64,000 nucleotides of DNA from Lagopus muta (taxonomy: Eukaryota > Chordata > Aves > Galliformes > Phasianidae), in the NCBI RefSeq assembly GCF_023343835.1, contig NC_064437.1, positions 10,319,001 to 10,383,000 of the forward strand, in the 5' to 3' direction. The notes under the pieces are model-generated. The model did not search any database and was not told the origin of the DNA. It saw only the letters and a program-made list of their open reading frames with translations. Within the stretch, counting starts at the first letter, position 1. Each line of letters starts with the position of its first letter. Made by a program: the position numbers and the translations under genes. Below are positions 38,201 through 60,077 of this stretch, piece after piece.

Positions 38201-41200
38201 TTATCGGATGCCCTGGTGAATGATGCTGCTTTTGGCACTGTTTGCCTTTTCTTTTTCCTTCTTCTTTATGGGATCCATCTCAAAACAGCGCCAAAGCCGC
38301 AGTGTTTCATCAGCAGCTGCTGACGCTACTGTTACACCATCTGGGCTCATGGTTAAGTTCAGGACTCGGGCAGTATGACCTAAGGAAGTGTACAGTCAGG
38401 GCTGTGCTGATTTTAAGAGCAACCATCGTTCTCCCCATCTTTTGCACTTGTGTCCCTCATAAGCCTCAACAGCCTGCATCAATGCCCCATAACGTACTGA
38501 AGCCCACATCCTCAGCCTATAATTCTAGAGAATGTCCCTGGATGCTTTTTTTTTATTATTGGTGCTTCAGGTTAGACAAGTAGCAGACTACTTGAACTGA
38601 GGATCAAATCTGCCTTCAGCCCTCCCTTCCCCAGGGAGCCTAGCTTACCTCGAAGTTCAGTGACCTTGGCCATTGTTGGATACTTCCATATCACCAGCTG
38701 ATTCTGTGCAAAGCCATGGCCTGAAATGAACTCTTTATAGGTTGTTGACCACAGGATAGAACAGACCTGCGGAGAGGCAAAAATACGATGAAGACATGGA
38801 AGCTACTTGTGCTGATGTTCATCAGCAAGGATGAATCCCTGCTGGCTCCCTGGCCTGTCCCAGGCCTCAGGAGCCATCATGTGTGCCAGAAAGAACTTTA
38901 TCACCAGGATGTTTATGTCTCACCTGGGAGTGGGCATCAACAGCACTGAGACAGGTGCCGGAACAGACATTCCAGATGCGGATGTGTCTGTCGCTGGTTC
39001 CACCTCCAGTGGCTAGGACATTTGACTGCCACGGACACCATGCCACAGCCTGAGGAAGAATCAGTTCATTTTAAGAAGTACTGGAGGCAGCCTGTTTCCT
39101 ACTGTGTCTTCCAGAGCTCAGGCCACAGCAGCTCCAGGGTAGCCTCTCTCCACCAGGGCAGGGACTGCAGCAAGTGCTACACACCTGCTTTTCACACAGA
39201 CATGCCCCCACACTATCCACACAGCAGGCCTGCACTCACCTTGACAGCACCCTGGTGCTGAGTGAAGGTCTGTATGGGAGTGAAGTCTCCACTGTCTCCC
39301 TGGACAGATGGCCAGATGTTCACCAGGTTGTCGTTGCCACCACTGGCCAGGTAGCGACCATCTAGAGACCACTTGAGTCCGCACACCTCTTGTGTGTGGC
39401 CAGTAAGAGTGGCCACGTGGTGCTCAGCCACTCTGACATCATGGTGGTGGATGTGGCCAGTCCGTGACCCACTGCAGAGAGGAGATTCACAGTGTCAGAC
39501 TAGCTCATTTTCACCAAAAGCTCTTTGTGCTATTGCAAGGCTGCCTTTATTGCCATTGAGATTCAACCAGTGTTAACCACCATCACTGGCCTGTTGACAT
39601 GAGCAGAGCAGCCACAGAACCTCTTCACAACTGACTGTGTCCAGCAGCTGGATGCTGCTTCACCCCCAGCTTTACCTGGAGAGGATGTAGCTGTTCCAGC
39701 TGAGGGACCCCACCCGAGAAGAATGGCTGGTCATACTTCGGAGACGCTTCTGCTGCTGTATGTCCCATAGCTAGAGAGGCAAGAGTATTATGTTCTCCAG
39801 AGGGTAAGGAACAGCAGCATTGTTGCTTTGCCAGGAAACTTTACTACACAGACTCTGGCATTTGACCTTTTCTGTATAGGAACAGCAGTTAATTTCTTAT
39901 GTACGAAACAGTTATTCCAGGCATCAGAATATCCCTGGAGTCTGCCTTGCTACTGCAGTTCATCACTGGCCACAGGTGGGTGGGGACACTTCCCTTATAC
40001 TAGTCTTAGCACCCTCAACATCACAAGACAGAGGCTGTAACCACTAATAGTCACAAGACCACAGGAAGGATTCTCACTGCAGTGAGGGTCACTTACAGGC
40101 CTTTGGAGAGCAGATGACAGAGCTCTAAAAAACTACTTAGAATTTGTGCTGCCTAATGATGACATGAGCATAAGGGCACCTTCAAACAATATTGCTCCCA
40201 GGCAGAGAAGCACATCAGTGTCAAGTTCTCTACAGGCCTCTGTCACAAGTCATCCACTTCAGCCCTTTGCTCCCACAATGGGCAGCAATTCACTGAACTG
40301 TAACAAGTGCCAGAACACTCCTCTTCCCTGTGCTAAGGATAAAGACAAGTCAGAACACACTGTACCTGCCCTGTGCTAGCCAAGACTTTGTTCCAAGGCC
40401 CCACAGCTCCAGCAATCCTTAGGCCACCTCTCATTTTACTGCACTCACCTGGACCTCAGCATTTCTTGTGCCAACAGCAAGGTAGTTTCCTTCTTTAATC
40501 CATGACAGAGAGGATACATAATCATCTGGATTCTCTATCTGCAGCAGCTGGATGATTTCCCCAGAAGAGTGATTCCACAGATAAACACAGTTGTCCAGAG
40601 CCACTGCCAGGAAGTTCTGAGAGCTCCAGTCAATGAGATTCAGATCTACAATTCGGAAGAGCAGTGCAGCTGACACAGTGCTTACACACAGAACCCCACC
40701 CACATCTTCACACAGCACTGCAGTGAAATATTTTCACTAATGCCAAATGCCATATCTCCCACCTGCACCAGCCACACATGCATGCAGGTAAGGGGCAGCC
40801 TCCAGGGATCCACCATGCCCAGTCAAGTAGCCCCAGTTCAAATTACCCACATGGTGCTTTGGACTATTAGGCAGCACAGAGACACTCAAGAATTGGTTAA
40901 TGCCAGTCTGGGTGCATGAGAAACTGAAACAGCCCATTTAGAGAGTTTTGGTTCATCAGACCATGTTGGCTTAAGTCTTTTACCCCACTTCAAAATGATC
41001 TCAACACTGCAGCCTACTTACAATAGTCATTGCGAATCTCTGGTGCATCCAGGATCCGGTCTGGCATTGAGGGAATGTATCTACCATGCTTCCTACTGGA
41101 AGCAGGTGTAGTCTTCTGGCTGTAGAGCACTTTCAGGTTATTCTGATAGCCTGTGTGCAGAGAAACAGCTTTGATATCCTGCTTCCTCCTGACCATTCAC

Positions 41201-43219
41201 CCAACTAGAAAACCCCTTCAGTTAGAACAAAGTCCTGGAAAAGAGGTCTGGATATCAGAGCACTGTGTTATAGCCTTATTGACAGTATTAATTACTGAAT
41301 CAGAGTGGTTCCCAATTCAGAAGAACATGTTTGACTATTACCATTCACTTTCTTGCCTAGGAAGTTCAAAGCTTTTATAGGCAGACTTCAGGAAAATACA
41401 CTATCTGCAGTGCAAGTTAACAACTGGCAGTCATAACCCAGCTTTCATAAAGCAATACAATGAGAAACCTCACACAAACTACATGCCAGCTGTTATGCCA
41501 ACCCCTGAACTTCGGGAAACCTGAGAGAGATTCCAGTGTGTGAAGAACTCTGAGATCAGCTGATCTCTCCCATGGCCAGAAATAGGGCCACATGCGTTGC
41601 AGTTCCCCACACGGATCTCTGTACCCAAGTCCCTCAAACAGGCCCTGCATTGCACCACCCTCACTCTGCATCGTACCTTCTGGAGCGTTCTGTGGCTTTC
41701 CACTAAGGCGAAGAATCTTAGCCTCTTCTACATCAAAGCCATTAAGATTCACTGCCCAAGATTTCTGTTGCTCCTAGAAAAACAAGCTACCCTCAGCAAG
41801 TCTCATTTGAAATACCACCTTTAAACAAAACTGCAGCTGGTAGAAGACAGTTTGGTTGCACTGTGGGATTCAGCTGCATATAGGCAGCTCAAAGTAGGTT
41901 TTTCCTCAGACACCATCAGCAGGACATGGTGCTGTTTTCATGAAGAAAGCTATAGTCACAAGGGACCAAATGCTTCATAAACATTTCCAGAGCACTACAT
42001 GCACATTCCAGAATTGCTCCCCGTGCAATATTCTATTGTCCTAGAATAGCTACTGCCAGCAGTTTCACACTGCTCAGGCTCACAGATCTCTGTAACCTCT
42101 ATTTAGAAGTCTCAGTAACCCAAGTTCCACTGTCAGAAGCTGCACAGACCAAAGCAGAAGCCTGTGCTTAAGGAAATACCTCTACAGAGCAGCTATGTGC
42201 TCAGCCCACGTGTACAGGCTGTGCACAGGTTCCACTTGCAGGCTCCTGAAGGTCCAGCACAGGAAGTGGAGCTGGTGGGGACCCTCATCCCCACACCTGC
42301 TTTTAGAAGCTGCTTTCTCTGTGTCAAGTCACAAAGGATCAGGTATTTAGTGACAATCATATTAATCACAGTACTGTGCTCACCTTCTTGGTAGGGGAAT
42401 TTTCAGCAGGGTCATTTTCTTTGGTTAGGAGGAAATTGGCCATTTCCATCTGCATCGTGCTGCGGTTGGGAATGTAGCGATCCCCCCCAGCTTTTGTTGG
42501 GGTGCTCTGGACTTTGGATCCAGATTTGCCTGTGTTCACATGCGTAAATATTGTTTTAGAGATACTGAGAGAGTTTGCATTCAACAAACTTCCAAAGCAA
42601 AACGAACACCGTTTCCAAGAGGCGCTTCAGCAGTTTAGCCTACAGCAGAGACAAGCTCCGTGGCTCAGAACACACAAGCCGCAATTCGCAGCTATTCCCA
42701 GCCTCCCCCGTACCTCCCCGCATAAAGGCAGCGAGCTCACATCGGGAGCGGCCACAGAGAGAACGCCCGTGTTCTGCCGCAACAACAGCGCCAGAGCTCA
42801 CGGAGAAAGGGAGGCCATTTCCCACTTACAGCGCACGGAGCGGACGAGGCACGCAGCCCTGCCGCGCCGAGTCCCAGCAGAGCCGTATCGCGCGGCCGGC
42901 GAGATGCTGGAAGCGGCGGTCCGCCCGGCCGCAGCGCGGAGCTCCGCGCACCCAGAAGCGAGGGACGCCCTCCGCCCCGCCCGGCATCCCAGCGCGGCCC
43001 GGCACAACCCCGCTCCCGCCGCTCACCGGGGGTCTTGGACGGCGTCTTGCTGCCGCTGTAGGAGCGGTTGGCCGGCTTCATGGGCGACATGCTGGCGGCG
43101 GGGCTGGGGCCGGCGCTCTCCTTGGCCTTGCGCTGCCACCGCGCGGGCGGGGCGTTGGGGATCGGCGTGTCCAGCTTCAGCAGCCCGTGCAGGTCCGCCT
43201 CGAACACGAAGTGCGCCAT
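38201..43219 (-). CDS. CDC20: APC/C coactivator CDC20 (WD40)
   Basis: CDC20 activates the anaphase-promoting complex and recruits securin and cyclin B for ubiquitination. It is the target of the spindle checkpoint. Ten coding exons on the minus strand join in phase: 43027-43219, 42384-42529, 41677-41773, 41022-41150, 40449-40645, 39676-39770, 39240-39471, 38924-39049, 38649-38766 and 38201-38379. They give 503 residues (human 499). Visible motifs are the C-box DRYIPNR (about 81-87), a KEN box (101-103), the MAD2-binding KILR (132-135), seven WD40 blades such as [16 protein letters not shown] and [10 protein letters not shown], and the C-terminal Ile-Arg tail (HQGIR) that docks on the APC/C. 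The mammalian CRY box reads GRY here (168-170). A non-coding first exon ends at a donor after 43374, with the acceptor just before 43223. MPL lies immediately upstream in the same direction. Confidence 0.97.
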
Positions 43220-43373
43220 GGCGCTGCGGGCAACCCGCCGGTCAGTGGGGCACTGCCAGGCACGGCCACTCCCCTCCCGTTAGGCCGCGCCTCGGGCCCC
43301 CCGTCTCCACGGCCTCCCCCGTTCGGGCCTAGACAGCCCCCCGGCCCGGAGCCCCGCCGCCGGCCCCTCTCAC

Positions 43374-43680
43374 CTCCGCGTCCCGCTCAGCCTCACGCAG
43401 CGCCCCCCTTCCGTTCACTTCGGCTTTTAAAACCGCGCGGCCTCCCTTCCCGTTGGTCGCTTCAAATCTAAACCGCCGCACGTTGTCATGGCGACCTCGC
43501 GCAGCCGCGCTGCGATTGGCTGAGCCGCAGAGTGGGGCGGGGCTTTCCCCGCCGGGGTGCGGTCTGCCCGGCAGTGGGGGGGGCGGCGAGGGTCGAGGTG
43601 CGGGGTCTGCCCGGGCGTGGGGCGGGGCGGCGGAGGCGGCGCGAAAGAGCGGGGAGACCGCGTGATTGGTCTGTATTTTA
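43374..43680 (-). promoter_or_regulatory. CDC20 promoter with CCAAT boxes and CHR-like site
   Basis: Read on the minus strand, this GC-rich region upstream of the non-coding CDC20 exon has two consensus CCAAT boxes (attgg on the plus strand at 43515-43519 and 43665-43669) and a weaker CCAAC (near 43453). It also has TTTGAA (43461-43466), the CHR element of G2/M genes, with a CDE-like GGCGG six bases upstream. This fits NF-Y plus DREAM/MMB control, which is known for CDC20-type genes. The distal CCAAT box lies within 30 bases of the MPL stop codon, so promoter and MPL 3' end overlap or nearly so. Confidence 0.6.
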
Positions 43681-43691
43681 TGGTCTATATT

Positions 43692-46600
43692 TTACATCCC
43701 AGGGGGAAAAGGGGCCGAGGGCGCTCCGCGCGGCTCCCAGCCGCCCATCAGCAGGTAGGAGTGGTTGGCGATGTCCGTGCTGGGCGCCGGGCGGCTGGCA
43801 GCGGGTTCTGGCGGAGGATCCCCTGGCTCGCCGCGGGGTCCGGGCAGCACCTCCAGCAGGCAGGGCAGCACGGCGTCCTCCGGCGGCTGCTTGTAGAAGG
43901 CGCAGGGCTGGGTAGGGGGGAGGAGATGCGCTCGGGGCGGCCCCGGGGCTGCGGGACGGCCGGAGGCGGCCCGGCCCGGCGCTCACCTGGCCCTGCTTGG
44001 GGCTGTCGTGCAGGAAGGTGCCCAGCGCGCGGTGCAGGTCGGGGACGGGCGGCCACAGCTTCTGCTTCACGCTGCTGAGGAGGCGGCGGGGCGATGTGGG
44101 CAGCCCCCCGGCTGCAGCGTGCACCCCGCTGCCCGCAGCACGGCCTTACCTGTACAGGGACGGGAAGGTGCACCGCAGCCCCAGCAGCACTCCGGTGAAG
44201 ATCAGCGGTGCCACCGTCACGCTCGGGATCACCCAGCCTGCCACGGAGGGGCGATTCCGCAGAGCCGGTCGATTCTCCTCGTCCCACCCAGGCGCCCTCA
44301 GACCCGCATGGCCCTTACCCGCTTCAGCCGCGACATCGACCGCGACGGGCTGGGACCACGCGCTCCAGCTGCCCCGGTACTGCGGCCCACCGGGCTGCGT
44401 CCGCACCTGGGCACGATAACGGGCACCGGGCCGGAGGTCCAGCACTTCTTTCCTGGCCGCCCGCGGGACCTGCAGCACCTGCAGGCAGAGCTGAGTTGGG
44501 GCTGTGCGGGGCCTGCGGCTGCCCCGTGCCGGCCCCTGCATCACCTTCCAGTCGAGGCTGTCGTCCGTGGCGTAGCGGATCTGGTACTCCAGTTGCTCCG
44601 CCAGCGCTTCCAGGGGCGGCAGCCACCTCAAGGTGAGCCGGCCTTGTGCCGCCGTCGCCTGCACGTCCCGCGGGGCCTCCGTGAGCACTGCGGGGTGGGG
44701 ACGTGTCGCTGCCGTGGGACAGCAACCCGCCCCGAGCGACAGATGTGGAGTGCAGAGACTCACCGGCCTGGTGCAGCCAGAAGGGCTCCTTGAAGTAGCT
44801 GAGCACGGGTGGGTCGTGCAGCCGGGTGATGTTCACCAGGACGGCAATGGGGCTGCCGGCCGTGGGCTGGAAGGTGCAGGTGTGTCTGCCCTGTGTCCCC
44901 ACGCTGGTCTCTTCACACTGCTGCCACATTTCATCCCTGTGTGGCAGGGAATGGGCAGCCGGTCACCCTGCGGTGCTAGTACTGCTGCCACTATTCTCTG
45001 CTTGGGGGTACAGCTCCGTGTCGTTGCTGTGCTCTTTACCTCATGCCAGCCCCACTCGGAGATGCCTGGTAGAAGAGCTCATGGGTGCTGTGGTGCTCTG
45101 CAGGGTCCCAGCTCCACACACAGCGCACACACCTCAGGTCGGGAGTGCTGCAGTGCAGCCCAATGTCCCCTGAGCAGGTGAGAGCCAGGGCAGAGTGGCT
45201 GCTTCTTCCCAGACCCCGCAGAACCCAACTCCCATGTGTGGGCACTCTGCAGCCCCCAGCAGCGGAGACGGACAGTCTCTCACCAGAAGAGTGGGGCGTC
45301 TCTGCGACCACCACCTCCGACCAGGGCCCCCAGACACCATCCATTGAGGTGCCATCAGGCTTGCTGCGCACCTGGATGTGGTACTTCACCCCCGGCTGCA
45401 GCTCCCGGAGAATCACCCACGTGTTGGCCTGTACCAGCCCCTAAAGAGAGTGGTGAGGGTGGGGGGCTGCCACGTGCCCCAGATCCCGCAGCCCCTGTAC
45501 GTACTTGCCCTGTTCCCTGGGAGGATGCAGCTCCCCTGGCTGTAGGTGGGTGGGCTCCGTTGGTGGGATGGGCAGGGAGGTCCCCGGGTGCCGTGCCACG
45601 GGGTGTCACTGTGGGGGTCATGGGATGGTAGCACACCTCATAGAGAAAGAAGTTGGGGTAGTCAGCAAGTGGCGGCTGCCACGACACACGGAGCTGCCCT
45701 GTGGCTCCTGCCCAGTGGGCACTGATGTTCACTGGTGGGGCGATGAGACCTGCAGAAATGTGGCGGGGCATCTCCAGTGTTACAGCAGCCACAAGGCCCA
45801 GATGCTGCCAGTGATGGGTGGGAAGAGGAAGGGGCACCTAGGTGTAGGGATTAGGGTTGTGCCACGGGAGAGACTCACCCACTGCATCCACGCTGAGCTC
45901 CCGCCTGTGCCTGGTGTGGTTGGTGGCAGCGTCCAGGACAAGAACGTGGAGCTGGGTGAAGAGCCGCACATCCTGGCTGGGGAACACGCAGATGTGCCGC
46001 ATCCCATTGGCCCCACGGCGCTGTGTGGAGACTGCACACATGGTGGGTGCATCCCTGAGGAACAGATGGGGCTCCTCCAGCACCCTGAGCCTGGGGCCAG
46101 CTGAAGGGAGGGGATCTGGCCATGGCAGCGGTCCCTCAGTGTCACCACTCCTTCCCATGTCCCCGTGGACTCTACCTGCTGTACCAGTAGTAGAAGCAGT
46201 GTATCCCACTTGCCTCCTCCTCATCCCAGAAACACGTGAGATCCTCAAAGGAGCGGGAGAAGCAGAGGATGTCCTCGGGCACCTCTGCCAGCAACACGGC
46301 ATCTGGTGGGAGGGAGGGCATGAAGGAGTCCCTGGCTGCCTCATCCCCTGTGAGACCCCTCCTGCACGAGTCCCCCACCAGCACTGAGGGAGGGATGCAT
46401 ACATCACCACTGCTCCCCCTTCCCAGCACACGGGGTCCTTGGGACAAACAAACATCCCAAAATAGCCCTGTGGTCAGATAGGCTCTGGAGATCAGCGGGA
46501 AGCACCCGGCTAGACTCACTCCGGAAGGCACGTGGAAGTGCGATAAGGAGAGCAATGCTTCAGGAGCGGCAAGGGCCTGGGGCTTGTGTGGGGTTTGCAG

Positions 46601-47760
46601 CCCTGGGCATGGGGGGGTGCTTGGCAACAAATGGGCTCTGCTGGAGAGCTTGCCCCCTTTCCCCAGCACATTGATCTCCTTGTTGTTGCAGGGGTGAACT
46701 GGAGCATTACACCTTACTGCTGTGCTGCTGGCTGATCCCAGATGAAAGGAATGAGCACAGGGATGCCAAAGTCTCCAGATATCTGCCAGGTGTCCACCTC
46801 ATTCTCCCTGCCCCTTACCTTGCCCTGACCCCTCGCCCTGTTCCTCCTTTCCCAGATGGCATCTTCTTCCTCCCACCCATATGCTCTGCCCGCAGACCAC
46901 AGCCTGCTCTCTCCTACCTGCCCTTCCCTTTTTGCACCCCCAGCCACCCCAGCCTCTCTTGCCCTTCCCTGGCAGTGCCCCCCACCCAGCCCCAGGGCGG
47001 CACTGCCTCTGCTCTGCCATGCCTTGTGGTTCCCAGAGCACCCTCAAGGAACAGCTCTGCAGCTGGCACAAAGCAAGCTCAGGCATCGCGCTGGCACTGT
47101 AGCAGTGGTTTCTGGGCACAGAAGCAAAAGGTGAGCCCAAAGCCTCCTTTCCTACCCCCGCACCTGTAGGGGTGGTTTAAAGGGTGCTCCTATGACCACT
47201 ATAGCAGTCTGACCACAGATCTTGGATGAGTGCGAAAACAGGAGCATGACATTAAACGTTTTGTACAGTTAATGCTTTATATAGTGTTCTAGAAAGAGTA
47301 AAAGGGCCTAGGGAGAGAGCTTAAAGCATCAGTAACCCTGCCGGGGCTGGCTCAGGGCTGGATGGAAAAAACCCATGGGGCACTAAGGTGGCACCAAGCT
47401 GGGCAGTGCCACTGCATTACATGTAGGAGCAGCATGATGTCATGGGGCTGAGAGCTGCCACCCCAAATTGGTGGCTGGCAGCTGCAGGAAGCAGGATACC
47501 CCTTTGTTGCAAGCACCCTGGAGTGCCCCATGTGTGACCGAACACATCCTCCAGCAGACCCTCCTGAAGCCATCTCCCTCATCCCGCACCTCTCTGGCTG
47601 TCGCAGGGCACAGATCCTGTGATCCACCCGTGGGGGAATAATGACCCCAGGACCTACCTTGGGATGTCACTGGCTCAGGGTCCACGGCAGGGCTGTGCTG
47701 GCTCAGCAGGACAGCAGTGAGCAGAGCAGGCAGCCAGCCCTGGTGCAGGCAGGCTGCCAT
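43692..47760 (-). CDS. MPL: Thrombopoietin receptor
   Basis: MPL is the class I cytokine receptor for thrombopoietin and signals through JAK2 to STAT proteins in megakaryocytes and stem cells. Twelve exons on the minus strand join in phase: 47658-47760, 46176-46302, 45879-46090, 45505-45749, 45284-45440, 45040-45169, 44764-44936, 44545-44687, 44319-44478, 44150-44237, 43987-44074 and 43692-43907. They give 613 residues (human 635). A signal peptide ([20 protein letters not shown]) leads to two cytokine-receptor modules. [13 protein letters not shown] opens the first, which ends in WGPWS (about 268). The second ends in a true WSxWS motif, WSAWS (about 468-472). A membrane segment (exon 10) is followed by Box 1 LWPPVPDLH and a tail with DIANHSYL. 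The intron 44479-44544 has 66 bases and no stop. The second tail tyrosine of human MPL (LSYW) is absent. CDC20 lies directly downstream. Confidence 0.96.
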
Positions 47761-47819
47761 CCCGCCTGTTGTGCTTGGTACTTCCCAGCACCCCGGCTGC
47801 TGCCCCGGCTCTGCAGGGT

Positions 47820-47845
47820 GATACCTTTATCTGGGAAGTGTAGGC
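47820..47845 (-). promoter_or_regulatory. MPL proximal promoter GATA and ETS sites
   Basis: About 65-80 bases upstream of the MPL start codon a GATA site (AGATAA on the minus strand, 47827-47832) sits two bases from an ETS core (ggaagtg on the plus strand, 47834-47840). A second WGATAR site, AGATAG, is at 47972-47977. Known mammalian MPL promoters are driven by GATA1 and ETS factors in megakaryocytes. The match here is a motif observation plus that knowledge. Confidence 0.5.
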
Positions 47846-48690
47846 TGTGCTGCTCAGGAAGCCTGGCTGGAGGCTCCCCTCACCCCATCACCAGCACTTC
47901 CCCGTGCCCAAAACCACCGTGCTGCAGCCCCTCCACCAGCAGCCACAGTGCCAAGAGAGACTGCTCCCATCAGATAGGCGGCACGTCCTGCCCTTGTGGC
48001 TGGCTGCATGGGGTGGGAAGAAAAACAGCCACTGAGGAAGCAGGGAGGCCCCTTCTATGGGCTGGGCAAACTGTGGGACTTGGGGATACCTGCACTTTTG
48101 GTGTCATGTCAGAGCTCAGGGTGTGGGACGGTGGCTCCGGCTCCATCTCAGCCTGCGCTGCCCCACTCTGTGTGGCCCCGCTGTGCCACAGGCAGGTTGG
48201 CATCAATCTGCCTCACGGCACCGCCATCCTGGGGGCATGGAGGGGAAGGGGGGAGCAGCCAGCACCAGTTTGTCAGGTTGTTTTTTCAATCCAGTCCCAC
48301 TTCCTTCTCCATCTGATGACAGGGCTTTGCAAGCAACATGCACAAACCCTTTGGTTCAGCATGGCTGCCCCATGTTCACAGCTCAGCAGGCAGGTGCAGA
48401 GGTGGTGGCACACTGGAGCAGCTGGTCCCTGTCACTGCTTCACTGGCAACCTCACTCGTGGAGCAGAGGATGCTCATCAATGGCTGCAGCTGCCAAGTAG
48501 CACTGGAAGCCAGAGTGGGAAACTGAAATGGTATTGACACATTTGAATTGTGATCTGGGGAAAAGAGCCAGAAAGAAAAATGCCTTGCTGTGGGGTCACA
48601 CAGAACACCCCACATGGACAGGCTGGGGACTGGGCACATCCTCCAGAAGAGCAGCAAATCATCAACTCCCCATCCCTCCACTGGAGCCAG
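47846..48690. other. MPL-TIE1 intergenic region
   Basis: This stretch of about 850 bases lies between the MPL promoter and the TIE1 poly(A) site. Apart from the AGATAG site noted above I see no gene or repeat. The long plus-strand open frame crossing it (47641-48537) is antisense to MPL exon 1 and has no family feature. Confidence 0.5.
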
Positions 48691-48707
48691 CTGTCCCTTG
48701 TACAGTG

Positions 48708-48713
48708 TTTATT
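48708..48713 (-). terminator. TIE1 polyadenylation signal
   Basis: AATAAA on the minus strand (tttatt on the plus strand) lies about 470 bases after the TIE1 stop codon. The 3' UTR would be about 490 bases. It ends roughly 0.93 kb before the MPL start codon. Confidence 0.7.
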
Positions 48714-49183
48714 GACCATAAAACATAGCCATTGAGTTCCAAGGGGAAGTGCTGAGCTGGAGACTGTGCATATCATTCCTTCTTCACTGGGGCTGCTGCA
48801 TCCCAAGCCGTAGTGATGCTCACCATCTGCTTGCAGTGGAGCATGCTGAGAACTGCAGGGTAGGGAGCTGCCAGGTCTCTGCTTCCACTTCTCACCCCGC
48901 AGTTTGGATGTTTGTCTCCTGCCAGGGCGTGGGCTGCAGCATCCCAGCTCCTGGGGACCGGGCCCTTCTTTCTGCTGCAGACACCGTGTAGGGCACACAG
49001 CTGGCACTTGTCCTTTGGGGCTGTCCACACGTGTCCCCCAGCCAGCATGCATCAGAAAGCAACTGGGAAGGGCACAGTGCAGTCCTGCTACAGGGAAGGT
49101 GTCCCAGCAGACTGGGGGTTGGCGTTTACCCCTCCGCTATGGGGGTACAAGCTGGTGGGAGCTGCATGGAGCTGGGTGCAGCC

Positions 49184-60077
<10,894 letters not shown>

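Noticed and set aside
42502-43471. Two plus-strand frames of 276 and 298 aa opposite CDC20 exon 1
   Set aside because: They are antisense shadows of CDC20 exons 1-2 and the CpG island, whereas the minus-strand exons match CDC20 exactly.
44008-44793. A 261-aa plus-strand frame opposite MPL
   Set aside because: It is antisense to GC-rich MPL exons 8-11. The minus-strand frame contains WSAWS and other receptor motifs.
47641-48537. A 298-aa plus-strand frame upstream of MPL
   Set aside because: It is antisense to MPL exon 1 and has Cys/His/Pro-rich low-similarity sequence with no domain.
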